A stretch of DNA of 64,000 nt from Fibrobacter sp. UWR2. Its GTDB lineage: Bacteria; Fibrobacterota; Fibrobacteria; Fibrobacterales; Fibrobacteraceae. This document shows, piece after piece, positions 7,231 to 15,180 of this stretch (position 1 is the first letter of the stretch; each line of letters starts with the position of its first letter). A program made the position numbers and the translations under genes. Where the stretch lies: contig NZ_MWQE01000003.1 in the NCBI RefSeq assembly GCF_002210285.1, positions 1-64,000 of the forward strand, in the 5' to 3' direction. The notes under the pieces are model-generated. The model worked only from the letters and a program-made list of their open reading frames with translations. It searched no databases and was not told the DNA's origin.

Positions 7231-8061
7231 ATGCGTTTACCTGGCATTACATCTGCGGGAATATGGGGCTTGTGCCTCGTTTTAGTTTGTCTGTTGAGCG
7301 GCTGTGCCGGCAAGAAGCCCGCGACTGAACCGACGGCAAAATGCGCGGCCGGCGCAGTAGATGGCTCGGCAGATGGCTCGGCAGATGCTGGCTCGGCGAA
7401 TGCCGGCGAGGCGTGCGCGCCCGAAGTAAAGCTCGACAGCCTGCGCGCGAAGATGGCGGTCACGATTGTGGACGACAACGGGAAGGAACATAACCTGGAC
7501 GCCGTGCTGTTCTCGGTGCCGCGGTTGCGCTACCGCATGGAGTTCACGGGCCCGCTGGGAATCGGAGTCGCCTCGATGCTCTGGACTGACGAGGGCTGGA
7601 CCATGGTTTTCCCGACGGAGAAACTCTACATGAAGGGCCGCGGCTACATGGTGGGGCTTTTCAATGCGTCGAGCATCCCGATGGTAAATATCCATCAGGT
7701 GGCAGGATTCTTTAACGGAGAATACGTGCCCGAGGGGGCGAAACCCGTGTCGGAACTCGATTCTGCGGGCTTGAAGATTGTAGAGGCGACCGACCCGGTC
7801 GGGATGCGCCTGACGTATGCGGTACGTGACGGGCGCGTGGAATGGATCTCGAAGAAGGGGAGGGATGGAAAGCCCGAAATGCTGAAGTTCTTGGACTACA
7901 AGGAACTCGAAGGCAGGCCCCTCGCCGGAAAAATCGTGTTCGAACGGGATGGAAAGATGTTCCTGGAGATGCGCCTGAAGAAGGTGACCCACGGAAAATC
8001 GTTCGGTTCGGGAACATGGCGCCTCAAGGTGCCCGCGAGTTACAAGTCCGTGATGGAATGA
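7231..8061 (+). CDS. LolB/DUF4292-like lipoprotein
   Basis: This 276-residue protein has a lipobox (LLSGC, Cys at about 28) and a linker with a short repeat of DGSADGSAD type. The following beta-rich domain begins LDSLRAKMAVTI, with PRLRYRMEFTGPLGIGVASM and a tryptophan-rich strand, and resembles the LolA/LolB half-barrel. LolB-type proteins receive lipoproteins at the outer membrane. Position in an envelope operon right after the TPR lipoprotein fits such a role, but sequence similarity is only at the level of pattern. An alternative is a DUF4292 protein of unknown function. Confidence 0.6.
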   Translation: MRLPGITSAGIWGLCLVLVCLLSGCAGKKPATEPTAKCAAGAVDGSADGSADAGSANAGEACAPEVKLDSLRAKMAVTIVDDNGKEHNLDAVLFSVPRLRYRMEFTGPLGIGVASMLWTDEGWTMVFPTEKLYMKGRGYMVGLFNASSIPMVNIHQVAGFFNGEYVPEGAKPVSELDSAGLKIVEATDPVGMRLTYAVRDGRVEWISKKGRDGKPEMLKFLDYKELEGRPLAGKIVFERDGKMFLEMRLKKVTHGKSFGSGTWRLKVPASYKSVME

Positions 8062-8067
8062 TTTTTG

Positions 8068-8075
8068 TAGATTGA
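8068..8075 (+). promoter_or_regulatory. Promoter -7-like element ending 6 bases before ATG 8082
   Basis: TAGATTGA follows a T-tract (ATTTTTG). It ends at 8075, and the ATG begins at 8082. If this is the -7 element, transcription would begin at or just before the start codon. Confidence 0.5.
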
Positions 8076-8081
8076 GGCTGT

Positions 8082-11000
8082 ATGAAGATCTTGTCCCGAG
8101 TTTTTTTTGCCCTGCTCTTATGCCTGTCGCTTGCGCCGATGTCTTTTGCCGTAGATACGCTGCAGGTATTTGCGCTCCGCATCCAGTTCCAGGAAGAGAA
8201 GACCGATAACTCGCTCACGACGGGCGTCGGGCTTTTCGATATCGAGAAGAAGGATAAGAGCACCTACAGCCTCGACCCTCCGGGCCGCAGAGGTACTGCC
8301 GGGTACTGGCTCAAGCATTTCGAGTTCGCGAAGAACTACTACAGCACGGTGAGTGGCGGGAACGTCGTCATCGATGCACGCATTTTCCCGGACCCCTCCT
8401 CGGGTTCCACGGCGTACACGCTCGACAAGCAGATTATCGACTACAACCGCACGGGCAAAAAGAAGGGCGAGAAGACTGCCGAATTCGACGAGGCACGTAG
8501 CCGTGACTACCTCACGTTCGTGTACGACGCGATTGCCGCTGCGGCGAAGGATTCCTCTGCGGAGGGCCCGTTCCGCATTCCGCTCTCTAAAAACCCTAAC
8601 GTGAAGCGTGCCTACATGATTATACACGCGGGCGCGAGCCGCCTTTTGGACGGTGGCAGCATGGGCACGAAGGGTGCCGACACTCCGGGTGACTTCATAG
8701 ATGTCTATATCGCGGGTGACGACTGGCAGTACCTGATGGCTGATTCCGCGAAGAGCAAGTCCGCGAAGGCCGTGACGGGCATTACGAGCGAGGGCGATAC
8801 CGCGACTACGGGCATCTACATTCCGGGCGGTACTACCGATACGCTGCGCTCGGTGATGGTGGTGAGCGAGACTGCCTCGCAGGATGGCCTCAACTGGGGC
8901 GTGAACGGAATCATGGTGAATCAGATTGGCCGCGAACTCGGACTCCCGAATACCCACGACGTGGTGAAGGGAATCAGCCGCCTCGGTTACTTCGACGTGA
9001 TGGACTTTGCGGGTTATAATGCGGGCAACGGGTTCATGCCATCGATGCCTGCGGCGTGGGAACGCGCGTACATGGGCTGGAGCAACGTGAAGGAAGTTCG
9101 CCCTGTTGCGGGTAAGCCCGTGACGGTGGATATCGCGGCCGCGGGTACGGGCAAGGGGACGGAAATTGTGAAGGTGTCGCTCAGTGCGAGCGAGTACCTG
9201 CTGATCGAGAACCGCCAGCGCAGCTGGAACAAGGAAGGGACGATCGACGTGGTTCTTGGAAGCGCCGGAGCGGATTCCGACACGACCATTCGCACAGTGC
9301 CCGTGGATAGCCTGAACCTCGTGTTCGAGGACAGCGTGTGCGTGAAGGGCAAGTGCAAATGGAACGGGAGAAAGGCGAAGGGCCTGATTGTCGGGCTCGA
9401 TTCCTACGATGCGGGGCTACCGGCGAGCGGCATCGTGGTGTGGCGCGTGAACGACTGGTACCTGCGCGAGACATTGAAATACGGCGTGGCGAACTTCTGG
9501 GGCGGCGATACACTGCGTGACCACCAGTTCGGTGTCGCGATGGTGGAGGCCGACGGCGTGCTTTCCATCGGCAAGACGTTCAAGAATGCGCTCGGCGAAG
9601 ATACATACGACTACGGAAGCGGTACGGACCTGCTGCCGCACAAGCGTATGCCGGCCGAGGGCTCGAAGCAGAAGTACAAGACTGTCACGGAAATCGGTTC
9701 TACCGGCTACGCGAATACAAAAACATCGCAGGGCGGCTACACCGGAATCAAGATAAAGGTGGACGTGCCGAAGGATGCCCGCGAAGAGAAGACCGCGAAT
9801 GCATTCCAGGGCGACAGCGTGGTGAACTATGCCGCATTGAGCATCCGCGTGACGATAAGCATTGACGACGGCAGCATTGAAGGCGGGCAGTTCCCGCGCA
9901 ATGTGGGCCTGAATTCGGCGGTGCGTGGCGCGGTGTTCGTGGACGACCCCGAAAACGAGGGCGAGAAGATTCTAGTGGTGGGTGCCGAGGACGGTACGTT
10001 GCAGGCGTTCAACGCGATGGGCGATACGCTTTTCGTTGCCGATACCGCGATAGTGCAGAAGTCGCTGACCCGCGACGTCGCGGAACGCGAAGTGCCGCTG
10101 TACCGCGTGGCTGCAAGCTATGGCCCGCTGGTGGGCCTTGCAAGCGACGGCAAAAACGTCTACAGCCTGCATGCGAACAAGCTCGTGAAGACTTCGTTTA
10201 TTGGCGGTATCCCGGTGCAGAAATCTTACCCGGTGGATTCGGCTACGGCGGGCCCGCTTGTCTATGACGGGTATGTCTATTTTGCCGAAAAGAGCGGCGA
10301 CAGGAAGGTCAATGCCGCGGAATTCGAGGACGGCGCGTCGGCAGGCGTACGCGTTACGGTGGCCGATAACGACGTGAAAAATGTCACGGACATGGCCTAC
10401 TGCGGGAACAATGATGCTGACGGGTCTGCGCGATTTGCCTATGTGACGGCGGATGGACGCCTCGTTATTCCGATGCACGGAATGAACAAGAAGTTGAACG
10501 GCAAGGACGGCGAAACATGGCGCGTAGCCTGCACCGACCTGGACCGTGACGGCGACGTGGACGCAATTGTCGTGGGTAGCCGCGGGACGGTTGCCGATGT
10601 CGCGCTCAGGGGCTATACGAAGTCGTACTCCACGGATGCCATGCGCTGGTCGAAGGAATACAAGCGCGGTGCCGCGGGCACGAGCGGCCTTGAGGATGAA
10701 ACTTCCGGCATCGCGATTGGCGACATAAACGGTGACGGCTACCCTGAAGTTGTTTTCCTGGGTGATAACCTGGTGTATGCGATTGACCGTTCGGGCCTGC
10801 CGATTGCGGGCTTCCCGGTGAAGATTTCCCGAGGGTCGCCGATATTCGGATTCTTCAGCGACCCGGTGCTTGTCGATGTGAACGGTGACAAGACGCCCGA
10901 GATTCTGGTGCCGAGCAACGACGGTCTCGTGTATGCGTACACCGGCAAGGGAACGGAAGTGAAGGACGGTTTCCCGCTTGCGGCCGGCAGTTTTGAGTAT

Positions 11001-11540
11001 GTGGATTCGCTCAAGTCCCTGCAGCCGATGAGCGTATTTGTAGCGGACGCCGTTCCGGGCAAGAAGTCTGCGGGGCCGGAACTGTACGCCCTGCATCGCA
11101 GTAGCCTTTCCGCCTATCGCCTGCACAAGGCTTCGGCAGATGCGGCAAGTGCCCCCGCGGCGTGGGCGCTCCCTGCCGGCGGTAACGAGCGCACCGGCTA
11201 TTTTGACGCATCGCTCCTTGACGACGTGGAAAAGGAAACCGAGAAGGACGAGATAAGCGAGTTCTTTATCTACCCGAACCCGGTGCGCGGCGGCAATGCG
11301 AAGGCGCGATTCACGATTGGTTCCGTGGCGTTTAAGGCCGAGCTGGAATTCTATGACATTACGGGCCTTTGCGTGTACAAGACGAAAATGGATGATGGCA
11401 TTATTACCCGCGGGCGCAACGAGTTTGCACCGCTCGACCTGAAGAATCTCGGTTCTGCCGTGTACACTGCACGCCTGAAGGTGAAGTTCAAGGACGGAAA
11501 GACGAAGCAGAAACTCTACCGCGTGGGTGTTGTCAAATGA
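8082..11540 (+). CDS. Secreted M6-like protein with degenerate zinc site, FG-GAP-like repeats and C-terminal sorting domain
   Basis: This 1152-residue exported protein has a signal peptide (about 1-24). The N-terminal part resembles M6/immune-inhibitor-A peptidases, including WLKHFEFAKNYYSTVSGGN and the later AAWERAYMGW. Where active members have HEFGHxLGLP, this protein has NQIGRELGLP (280-289), so both zinc histidines and the catalytic Glu are replaced. The middle (about 600-1000) has beta-propeller-like segments with DxNxDG-type loops (DLDRDGDVD, DINGDGYPE, DVNGDKTPE). The C-terminus (about 1060-1152) starts FFIYPNPVRGG and looks like a type IX secretion or FlgD-like sorting domain. It overlaps the next start by four bases (ATGA). 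It is likely a surface-binding pseudoprotease (inference). Confidence 0.8.
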   Translation: MKILSRVFFALLLCLSLAPMSFAVDTLQVFALRIQFQEEKTDNSLTTGVGLFDIEKKDKSTYSLDPPGRRGTAGYWLKHFEFAKNYYSTVSGGNVVIDARIFPDPSSGSTAYTLDKQIIDYNRTGKKKGEKTAEFDEARSRDYLTFVYDAIAAAAKDSSAEGPFRIPLSKNPNVKRAYMIIHAGASRLLDGGSMGTKGADTPGDFIDVYIAGDDWQYLMADSAKSKSAKAVTGITSEGDTATTGIYIPGGTTDTLRSVMVVSETASQDGLNWGVNGIMVNQIGRELGLPNTHDVVKGISRLGYFDVMDFAGYNAGNGFMPSMPAAWERAYMGWSNVKEVRPVAGKPVTVDIAAAGTGKGTEIVKVSLSASEYLLIENRQRSWNKEGTIDVVLGSAGADSDTTIRTVPVDSLNLVFEDSVCVKGKCKWNGRKAKGLIVGLDSYDAGLPASGIVVWRVNDWYLRETLKYGVANFWGGDTLRDHQFGVAMVEADGVLSIGKTFKNALGEDTYDYGSGTDLLPHKRMPAEGSKQKYKTVTEIGSTGYANTKTSQGGYTGIKIKVDVPKDAREEKTANAFQGDSVVNYAALSIRVTISIDDGSIEGGQFPRNVGLNSAVRGAVFVDDPENEGEKILVVGAEDGTLQAFNAMGDTLFVADTAIVQKSLTRDVAEREVPLYRVAASYGPLVGLASDGKNVYSLHANKLVKTSFIGGIPVQKSYPVDSATAGPLVYDGYVYFAEKSGDRKVNAAEFEDGASAGVRVTVADNDVKNVTDMAYCGNNDADGSARFAYVTADGRLVIPMHGMNKKLNGKDGETWRVACTDLDRDGDVDAIVVGSRGTVADVALRGYTKSYSTDAMRWSKEYKRGAAGTSGLEDETSGIAIGDINGDGYPEVVFLGDNLVYAIDRSGLPIAGFPVKISRGSPIFGFFSDPVLVDVNGDKTPEILVPSNDGLVYAYTGKGTEVKDGFPLAAGSFEYVDSLKSLQPMSVFVADAVPGKKSAGPELYALHRSSLSAYRLHKASADAASAPAAWALPAGGNERTGYFDASLLDDVEKETEKDEISEFFIYPNPVRGGNAKARFTIGSVAFKAELEFYDITGLCVYKTKMDDGIITRGRNEFAPLDLKNLGSAVYTARLKVKFKDGKTKQKLYRVGVVK

Positions 11541-12493
11541 TTTATGGTGCTACACATAAACTAACACTTGCGGGTGTGTTCGCCTCGCTCCTGTTTGCGC
11601 TCGCTGCCTGCACTGTGGATGGCGACCCCGTCTCGGTGGAACCTGTATCGCATGGCGGCAAGCACTTGTCGAGTTCCGCGCAGTCTTCCGACAGCAAGTC
11701 TTCGGGCGTGGAATCTTCGAACAGCGAATCTGCGGAAAATGAATCCTCCAGCAGTGAAGTTGTAGACGATGTGGATCGCGACTCCACGGTTTACAAGATG
11801 TTCGAGTGGCTTGAATTTGACTCCGGCAGGGTGGAGATAAATGCCGTCAAGTTCACTTTCGACAGATATGCTGTTGCCAGTACCGAAGTCACGCAGGAGG
11901 CCTTTGTGGCGGCGATGGGCGGCATGCCCGAGCAGCCGCAAAAGGGTGACGACTACCCCGTGGTGAATGTCTCCTGGTTTGATGCGGTGCTTTTTTGCAA
12001 CGAACTCTCGAAGATGATGGGCTTCGATACGGCGTACACCTATTCGTCCGTGGGTAGCGAGAACTTCTTGAAGGATGTCGAGATTGACTACGGCGTCGAG
12101 GCCTTCCGCCTGCCTACAGAAATCGAGTGGGAAATCGCTGCGCATGGCGGTTCAAGTTCCAAGTACTACTGGGGCAACGAAGTAGCCTCGGACTACGTGT
12201 ATTACGGACAAACTACGGGCCCGGTTGAGGTGGCGAGCTACCCCCCGAATCCCTACGGACTTTACGACATGGCGGGCAACGCCGCCGAATGGGTGAACGA
12301 CTGGTACGGTACGTTCCCGACAAAGGATATGGACAATTATACGGGTGCATCGAAGGGAACTGCCCGCGTTGTGCGCGGGGGAGGCTGGAGTGACCCCATC
12401 AAGGACTGCGCTCCGGATGTCCGTGCGAAGAAGGACCCGCTCTACACTGCTATGACACTCGGATTTCGCGTGGTATACTCGAAAGGGTTCTAG
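11537..12493 (+). CDS. SUMF1/FGE-sulfatase-domain lipoprotein
   Basis: This 318-residue lipoprotein has a lipobox ALAAC (Cys at about 25) and a serine/acid-rich linker (about 40-75) typical of Fibrobacter surface proteins. A formylglycine-generating-enzyme-like domain follows (about 85-318), with YPVVNVSWFDAVLFCNELS, FRLPTEIEWEIAA, YDMAGNAAEWVNDWYG and VRGGGWSD. The C-terminus reads GFRVV where true FGE enzymes carry their copper-binding cysteines, so catalysis of formylglycine formation is unlikely; many such domains are binding or structural. It is translationally coupled to the M6-like protein through a four-base overlap, which suggests they work together on the surface. Confidence 0.85.
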   Translation: MIYGATHKLTLAGVFASLLFALAACTVDGDPVSVEPVSHGGKHLSSSAQSSDSKSSGVESSNSESAENESSSSEVVDDVDRDSTVYKMFEWLEFDSGRVEINAVKFTFDRYAVASTEVTQEAFVAAMGGMPEQPQKGDDYPVVNVSWFDAVLFCNELSKMMGFDTAYTYSSVGSENFLKDVEIDYGVEAFRLPTEIEWEIAAHGGSSSKYYWGNEVASDYVYYGQTTGPVEVASYPPNPYGLYDMAGNAAEWVNDWYGTFPTKDMDNYTGASKGTARVVRGGGWSDPIKDCAPDVRAKKDPLYTAMTLGFRVVYSKGF

Positions 12494-12512
12494 GACCGCC
12501 CGCGAAATTTTT

Positions 12513-12520
12513 TAGATTGT
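12513..12520 (+). promoter_or_regulatory. Promoter -7-like element ending 7 bases before ATG 12528
   Basis: TAGATTGT after a run of T (AAATTTTT) lies just before the start of the NlpE-like gene. No Shine-Dalgarno sequence lies between the motif and the ATG. Confidence 0.5.
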
Positions 12521-12527
12521 CGTTTAT

Positions 12528-12983
12528 ATGAAGAAACTCTTTTTTACGGGCCTTCTTGCGGGCCTATTTTCGCTGTCCATGCTTGCTGGCTGCGAAAACG
12601 AGAAACCGGCTCCCTTGCCGGACTTACCCAAGGTGGAACTCCCTAAGGGCCTTGCCGGCCTGTATTCGGGCCGCCTCCCGTGCGATAACTGCAAGGTACG
12701 CATGGTGCGCATGGAACTTGCCGAGGACAGTACCGTTTCGGTGATCGAGACCGTGCTTACGGATACGGCGAAGACCGATACGCTGCAGGGCAGGTACACG
12801 CAGAATGCGAACGTGATTTCTGTAGAACTGGGCAACGGAGCGAAATGGAATTTCGCTCCGGGCAATTCCGGCGCCCTCTCGCTATTGACCGGCGCGGGCA
12901 CGGTATACAAGGACGAGAACGGCTTGCCCGCCGACCTGATCAGGATTATCAACAAACCGAAGACTGAAGGAGAGAAGAAATAA
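12528..12983 (+). CDS. NlpE-like lipoprotein
   Basis: This 151-residue lipoprotein has a lipobox SMLAGC (Cys at about 23). It is followed by one domain that matches the NlpE N-terminal fold: LAGLYSGRLPCDNCKVRMVRMEL with the CxxC pair, then VLTDTAKTDTLQGRY and a terminal AGTVYKDENGLPADLIRI. NlpE in enterobacteria signals envelope or surface-contact stress, and its N-terminal domain has a conserved cysteine pair. Here it overlaps the following LytTR regulator by one base (TAATG), so a link between envelope sensing and that regulator is plausible, though no histidine kinase is present. Confidence 0.75.
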   Translation: MKKLFFTGLLAGLFSLSMLAGCENEKPAPLPDLPKVELPKGLAGLYSGRLPCDNCKVRMVRMELAEDSTVSVIETVLTDTAKTDTLQGRYTQNANVISVELGNGAKWNFAPGNSGALSLLTGAGTVYKDENGLPADLIRIINKPKTEGEKK

Positions 12984-13753
12984 TGCAGGCTAGGACTTTG
13001 ATTATTGACGACGAGCCGCTTGCGCGCATGCGCCTCCGCTCGCTATTGGAAAAGTATACCGAAGACCTCGAGATTCTTGACGAGGCAGCCTCGGGCAACC
13101 AGGCGATTTCGAAGATAAACGACCTCGTCCCCGACGTGGTGTTCCTGGATATCCAGATGCCCGACATGGATGCGTTCGAGGTGCTCAAGAACATCGACGA
13201 AGATGCGATGCCGCTTATCGTGTTCACGACCGCGCACGAGAACTTCGCGCTCCGCGCCTTCGAGGAGAACACGGTGGATTACCTGCTGAAGCCGGTGGAC
13301 CCCGAACGCCTTGACGCTACGATGGAAAAGCTGCGCAAGCGCCTGCCCGCCGTGGTGGAGAGCCAGCAGATGCCCGCGGATTTCTCGTGGGACAAGTTCC
13401 GCTCTCTCATGGCGATGGGAGACCAGTACCTGCAGCGCATCCAGGTGAAGATCGGTGACCGCATACTGCTCGTGAACGTGGACGAGATTATCCGGTTCCA
13501 CAGCGAGGAGAAGTACACGACCGTCTACACTCCCACGAACCAGTACATTATCGATACTCCGCTCGTGGACCTCGAGAAGAAACTTGACCCGCGTCAGTTC
13601 GTGCGCGTGCACAGGGCTCACCTCGTGGCTATCGACTACATCGCCGAAATCCGCAAGACGGACATGAGCCGCCTGAACGTGGTGCTGCGCGACAAGGACC
13701 ATACGCAGATCCTGGTGAGCAGGAACTTCGTGAAGAGTGTCCGCAATCTGTAA
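12983..13753 (+). CDS. LytTR-type response regulator
   Basis: This 256-residue regulator has an N-terminal receiver domain: acidic pair in IIDDEPLARMRLRSLL, phospho-acceptor Asp in VVFLDIQMPDMD (about residue 56), conserved Thr/Lys in FTTAHENFALRAF and DYLLKPVDPERL. The C-terminal LytTR DNA-binding domain (about 150-256) carries VNVDEIIRFHSEEKYTTVYT and FVRVHRAHLVAIDYI. Members are usually phosphorylated by LytS-type kinases and control surface or secretion genes. It overlaps the NlpE-like gene by one base and is followed by signal peptidase I after 13 bases. No kinase gene is in the window. Confidence 0.95.
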   Translation: MQARTLIIDDEPLARMRLRSLLEKYTEDLEILDEAASGNQAISKINDLVPDVVFLDIQMPDMDAFEVLKNIDEDAMPLIVFTTAHENFALRAFEENTVDYLLKPVDPERLDATMEKLRKRLPAVVESQQMPADFSWDKFRSLMAMGDQYLQRIQVKIGDRILLVNVDEIIRFHSEEKYTTVYTPTNQYIIDTPLVDLEKKLDPRQFVRVHRAHLVAIDYIAEIRKTDMSRLNVVLRDKDHTQILVSRNFVKSVRNL

Positions 13754-13766
13754 TTCTGGAATTTAT

Positions 13767-15167
13767 ATGGAAGACAAACCGAAAAAGTTTTCGATTGGCA
13801 AATTTCTCAAGGCATTATCGCGGGAAATCATTGTCCCCATCGTGCTTGCACTTATCGTTATCCAGTATGTGATACAGGCGTTCCAGATTCCGAGTGAGTC
13901 TATGGAAAAGTCCTTGCATACCGGCGACTTTTTGCTGGGGCTCAAGTTTACCTATGGTTCGCCGATACCGTTTACGAACCAGCATTTCCCCGGCTATACT
14001 GAACCGAAGCCCGGCGATGTGGTGATATTCCGTTACCCGGGGGAACCTGAATACCCCGACAATAATCCTGCGCGCTACACGCACCTGTTTAACGCGCTGA
14101 TGTTCGGAAACTTCTACTGGGACCACGAACCCGAAGATGGCCAGCCGCACTTGGTGCACTATGCGGACGGCCCGAAGGACTACATTAAGCGCTGCGTTGC
14201 AGTGAGCGGTGATACGGTCGCTATTCACGAAGGCCGCCTTTACATTAACGGTGTAAAGCAGGATACTATCCCGGGGCGTGGGCAGTGGACGGCTACATTC
14301 CGCACGAAGTCTTCGCCGAGGGACGAGCGCGAAACGTTCGTGGTGCCGAGTGTAGGCGATACGTTTGCGATAGACACGATGCCGCTCGAAAAACTCTGGT
14401 GGTTGCGTTCCATTATTTTGCAGGAGAATCCGGATAGCCATGTAGAGATGGAAATTTCGCTCTTGCGCGATGGCGTGGAAGACAACAACTTTGAATTCAG
14501 TGACTTCAAGGTGCCGGTGGAAAGTGAACGCGGCATGCTCCTGAACGCGATGTTCACGCGCAACAGGACGGTTGTCCAGAAGAGGCTTACGCAGGGCGAT
14601 ACCGTGAGCGGTGCGATGAGTTTCTCGTACTTCCGCGAACTGGCGAAGATTGGGTTCCTGCCGCTGCTTGACCCGCATGCAAAGGGCGGCTTTACGCGCC
14701 AGGTGAGCTATGTCGGGTTCGAAGGTTCTATTCTGCGTGACCTTGAAGGCAATGTCGCGATGCTCAATGCTCCGGCAGTTGTCGATAGCGCCGCTGCTGT
14801 GGATAGTGCCTCTGCTACGCCGGTGGATACTGCGCAGGCATCCTTACAGGCAGATACAGCGCAGGTCGCGCAGTCGCAGCCGCGCCTCGAGATTCGCCGC
14901 AGGATTCTGGTGGATGGCAAGCCTATCGACAGCTATGTAATCAAGACTCCGCTGTTCTTTATGATGGGCGACAACCGCGACAATTCTGCGGATAGCCGCT
15001 ACTGGGGCTTTGTGACGCTCAGGAATATCCGCGCGAAGGCGTCGGTTATTTACTTCTCGTTCGAAAACGACGACCAGGCGTTCAGTTTTGGCAATCCATT
15101 TACCTGGTGGCGCATTCCTTTCCGTATTCGCTGGTCGCGCATTGGCAAGTTTATCCCTTTGATTTAA
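13767..15167 (+). CDS. lepB: Signal peptidase I with a large insertion
   Basis: This 466-residue inner-membrane serine protease cleaves secretory signal peptides. A membrane helix (about 21-40) precedes the catalytic PSESM (Ser45). The catalytic Lys is at 141 in YIKRCVAVSGDT. The last conserved box, MMGDNRDNSADSRYWG, lies near 399-414. The roughly 250 residues between the Lys box and the GDN box are much longer than in typical enzymes and include an Ala/Val/Asp/Ser low-complexity stretch near 335-365. The ATG at 13767 is chosen because homology begins there; an in-frame ATG at 13737 lies inside the preceding regulator gene. Confidence 0.93.
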   Translation: MEDKPKKFSIGKFLKALSREIIVPIVLALIVIQYVIQAFQIPSESMEKSLHTGDFLLGLKFTYGSPIPFTNQHFPGYTEPKPGDVVIFRYPGEPEYPDNNPARYTHLFNALMFGNFYWDHEPEDGQPHLVHYADGPKDYIKRCVAVSGDTVAIHEGRLYINGVKQDTIPGRGQWTATFRTKSSPRDERETFVVPSVGDTFAIDTMPLEKLWWLRSIILQENPDSHVEMEISLLRDGVEDNNFEFSDFKVPVESERGMLLNAMFTRNRTVVQKRLTQGDTVSGAMSFSYFRELAKIGFLPLLDPHAKGGFTRQVSYVGFEGSILRDLEGNVAMLNAPAVVDSAAAVDSASATPVDTAQASLQADTAQVAQSQPRLEIRRRILVDGKPIDSYVIKTPLFFMMGDNRDNSADSRYWGFVTLRNIRAKASVIYFSFENDDQAFSFGNPFTWWRIPFRIRWSRIGKFIPLI

Positions 15168-15180
15168 CGGTTAGTCTGTA

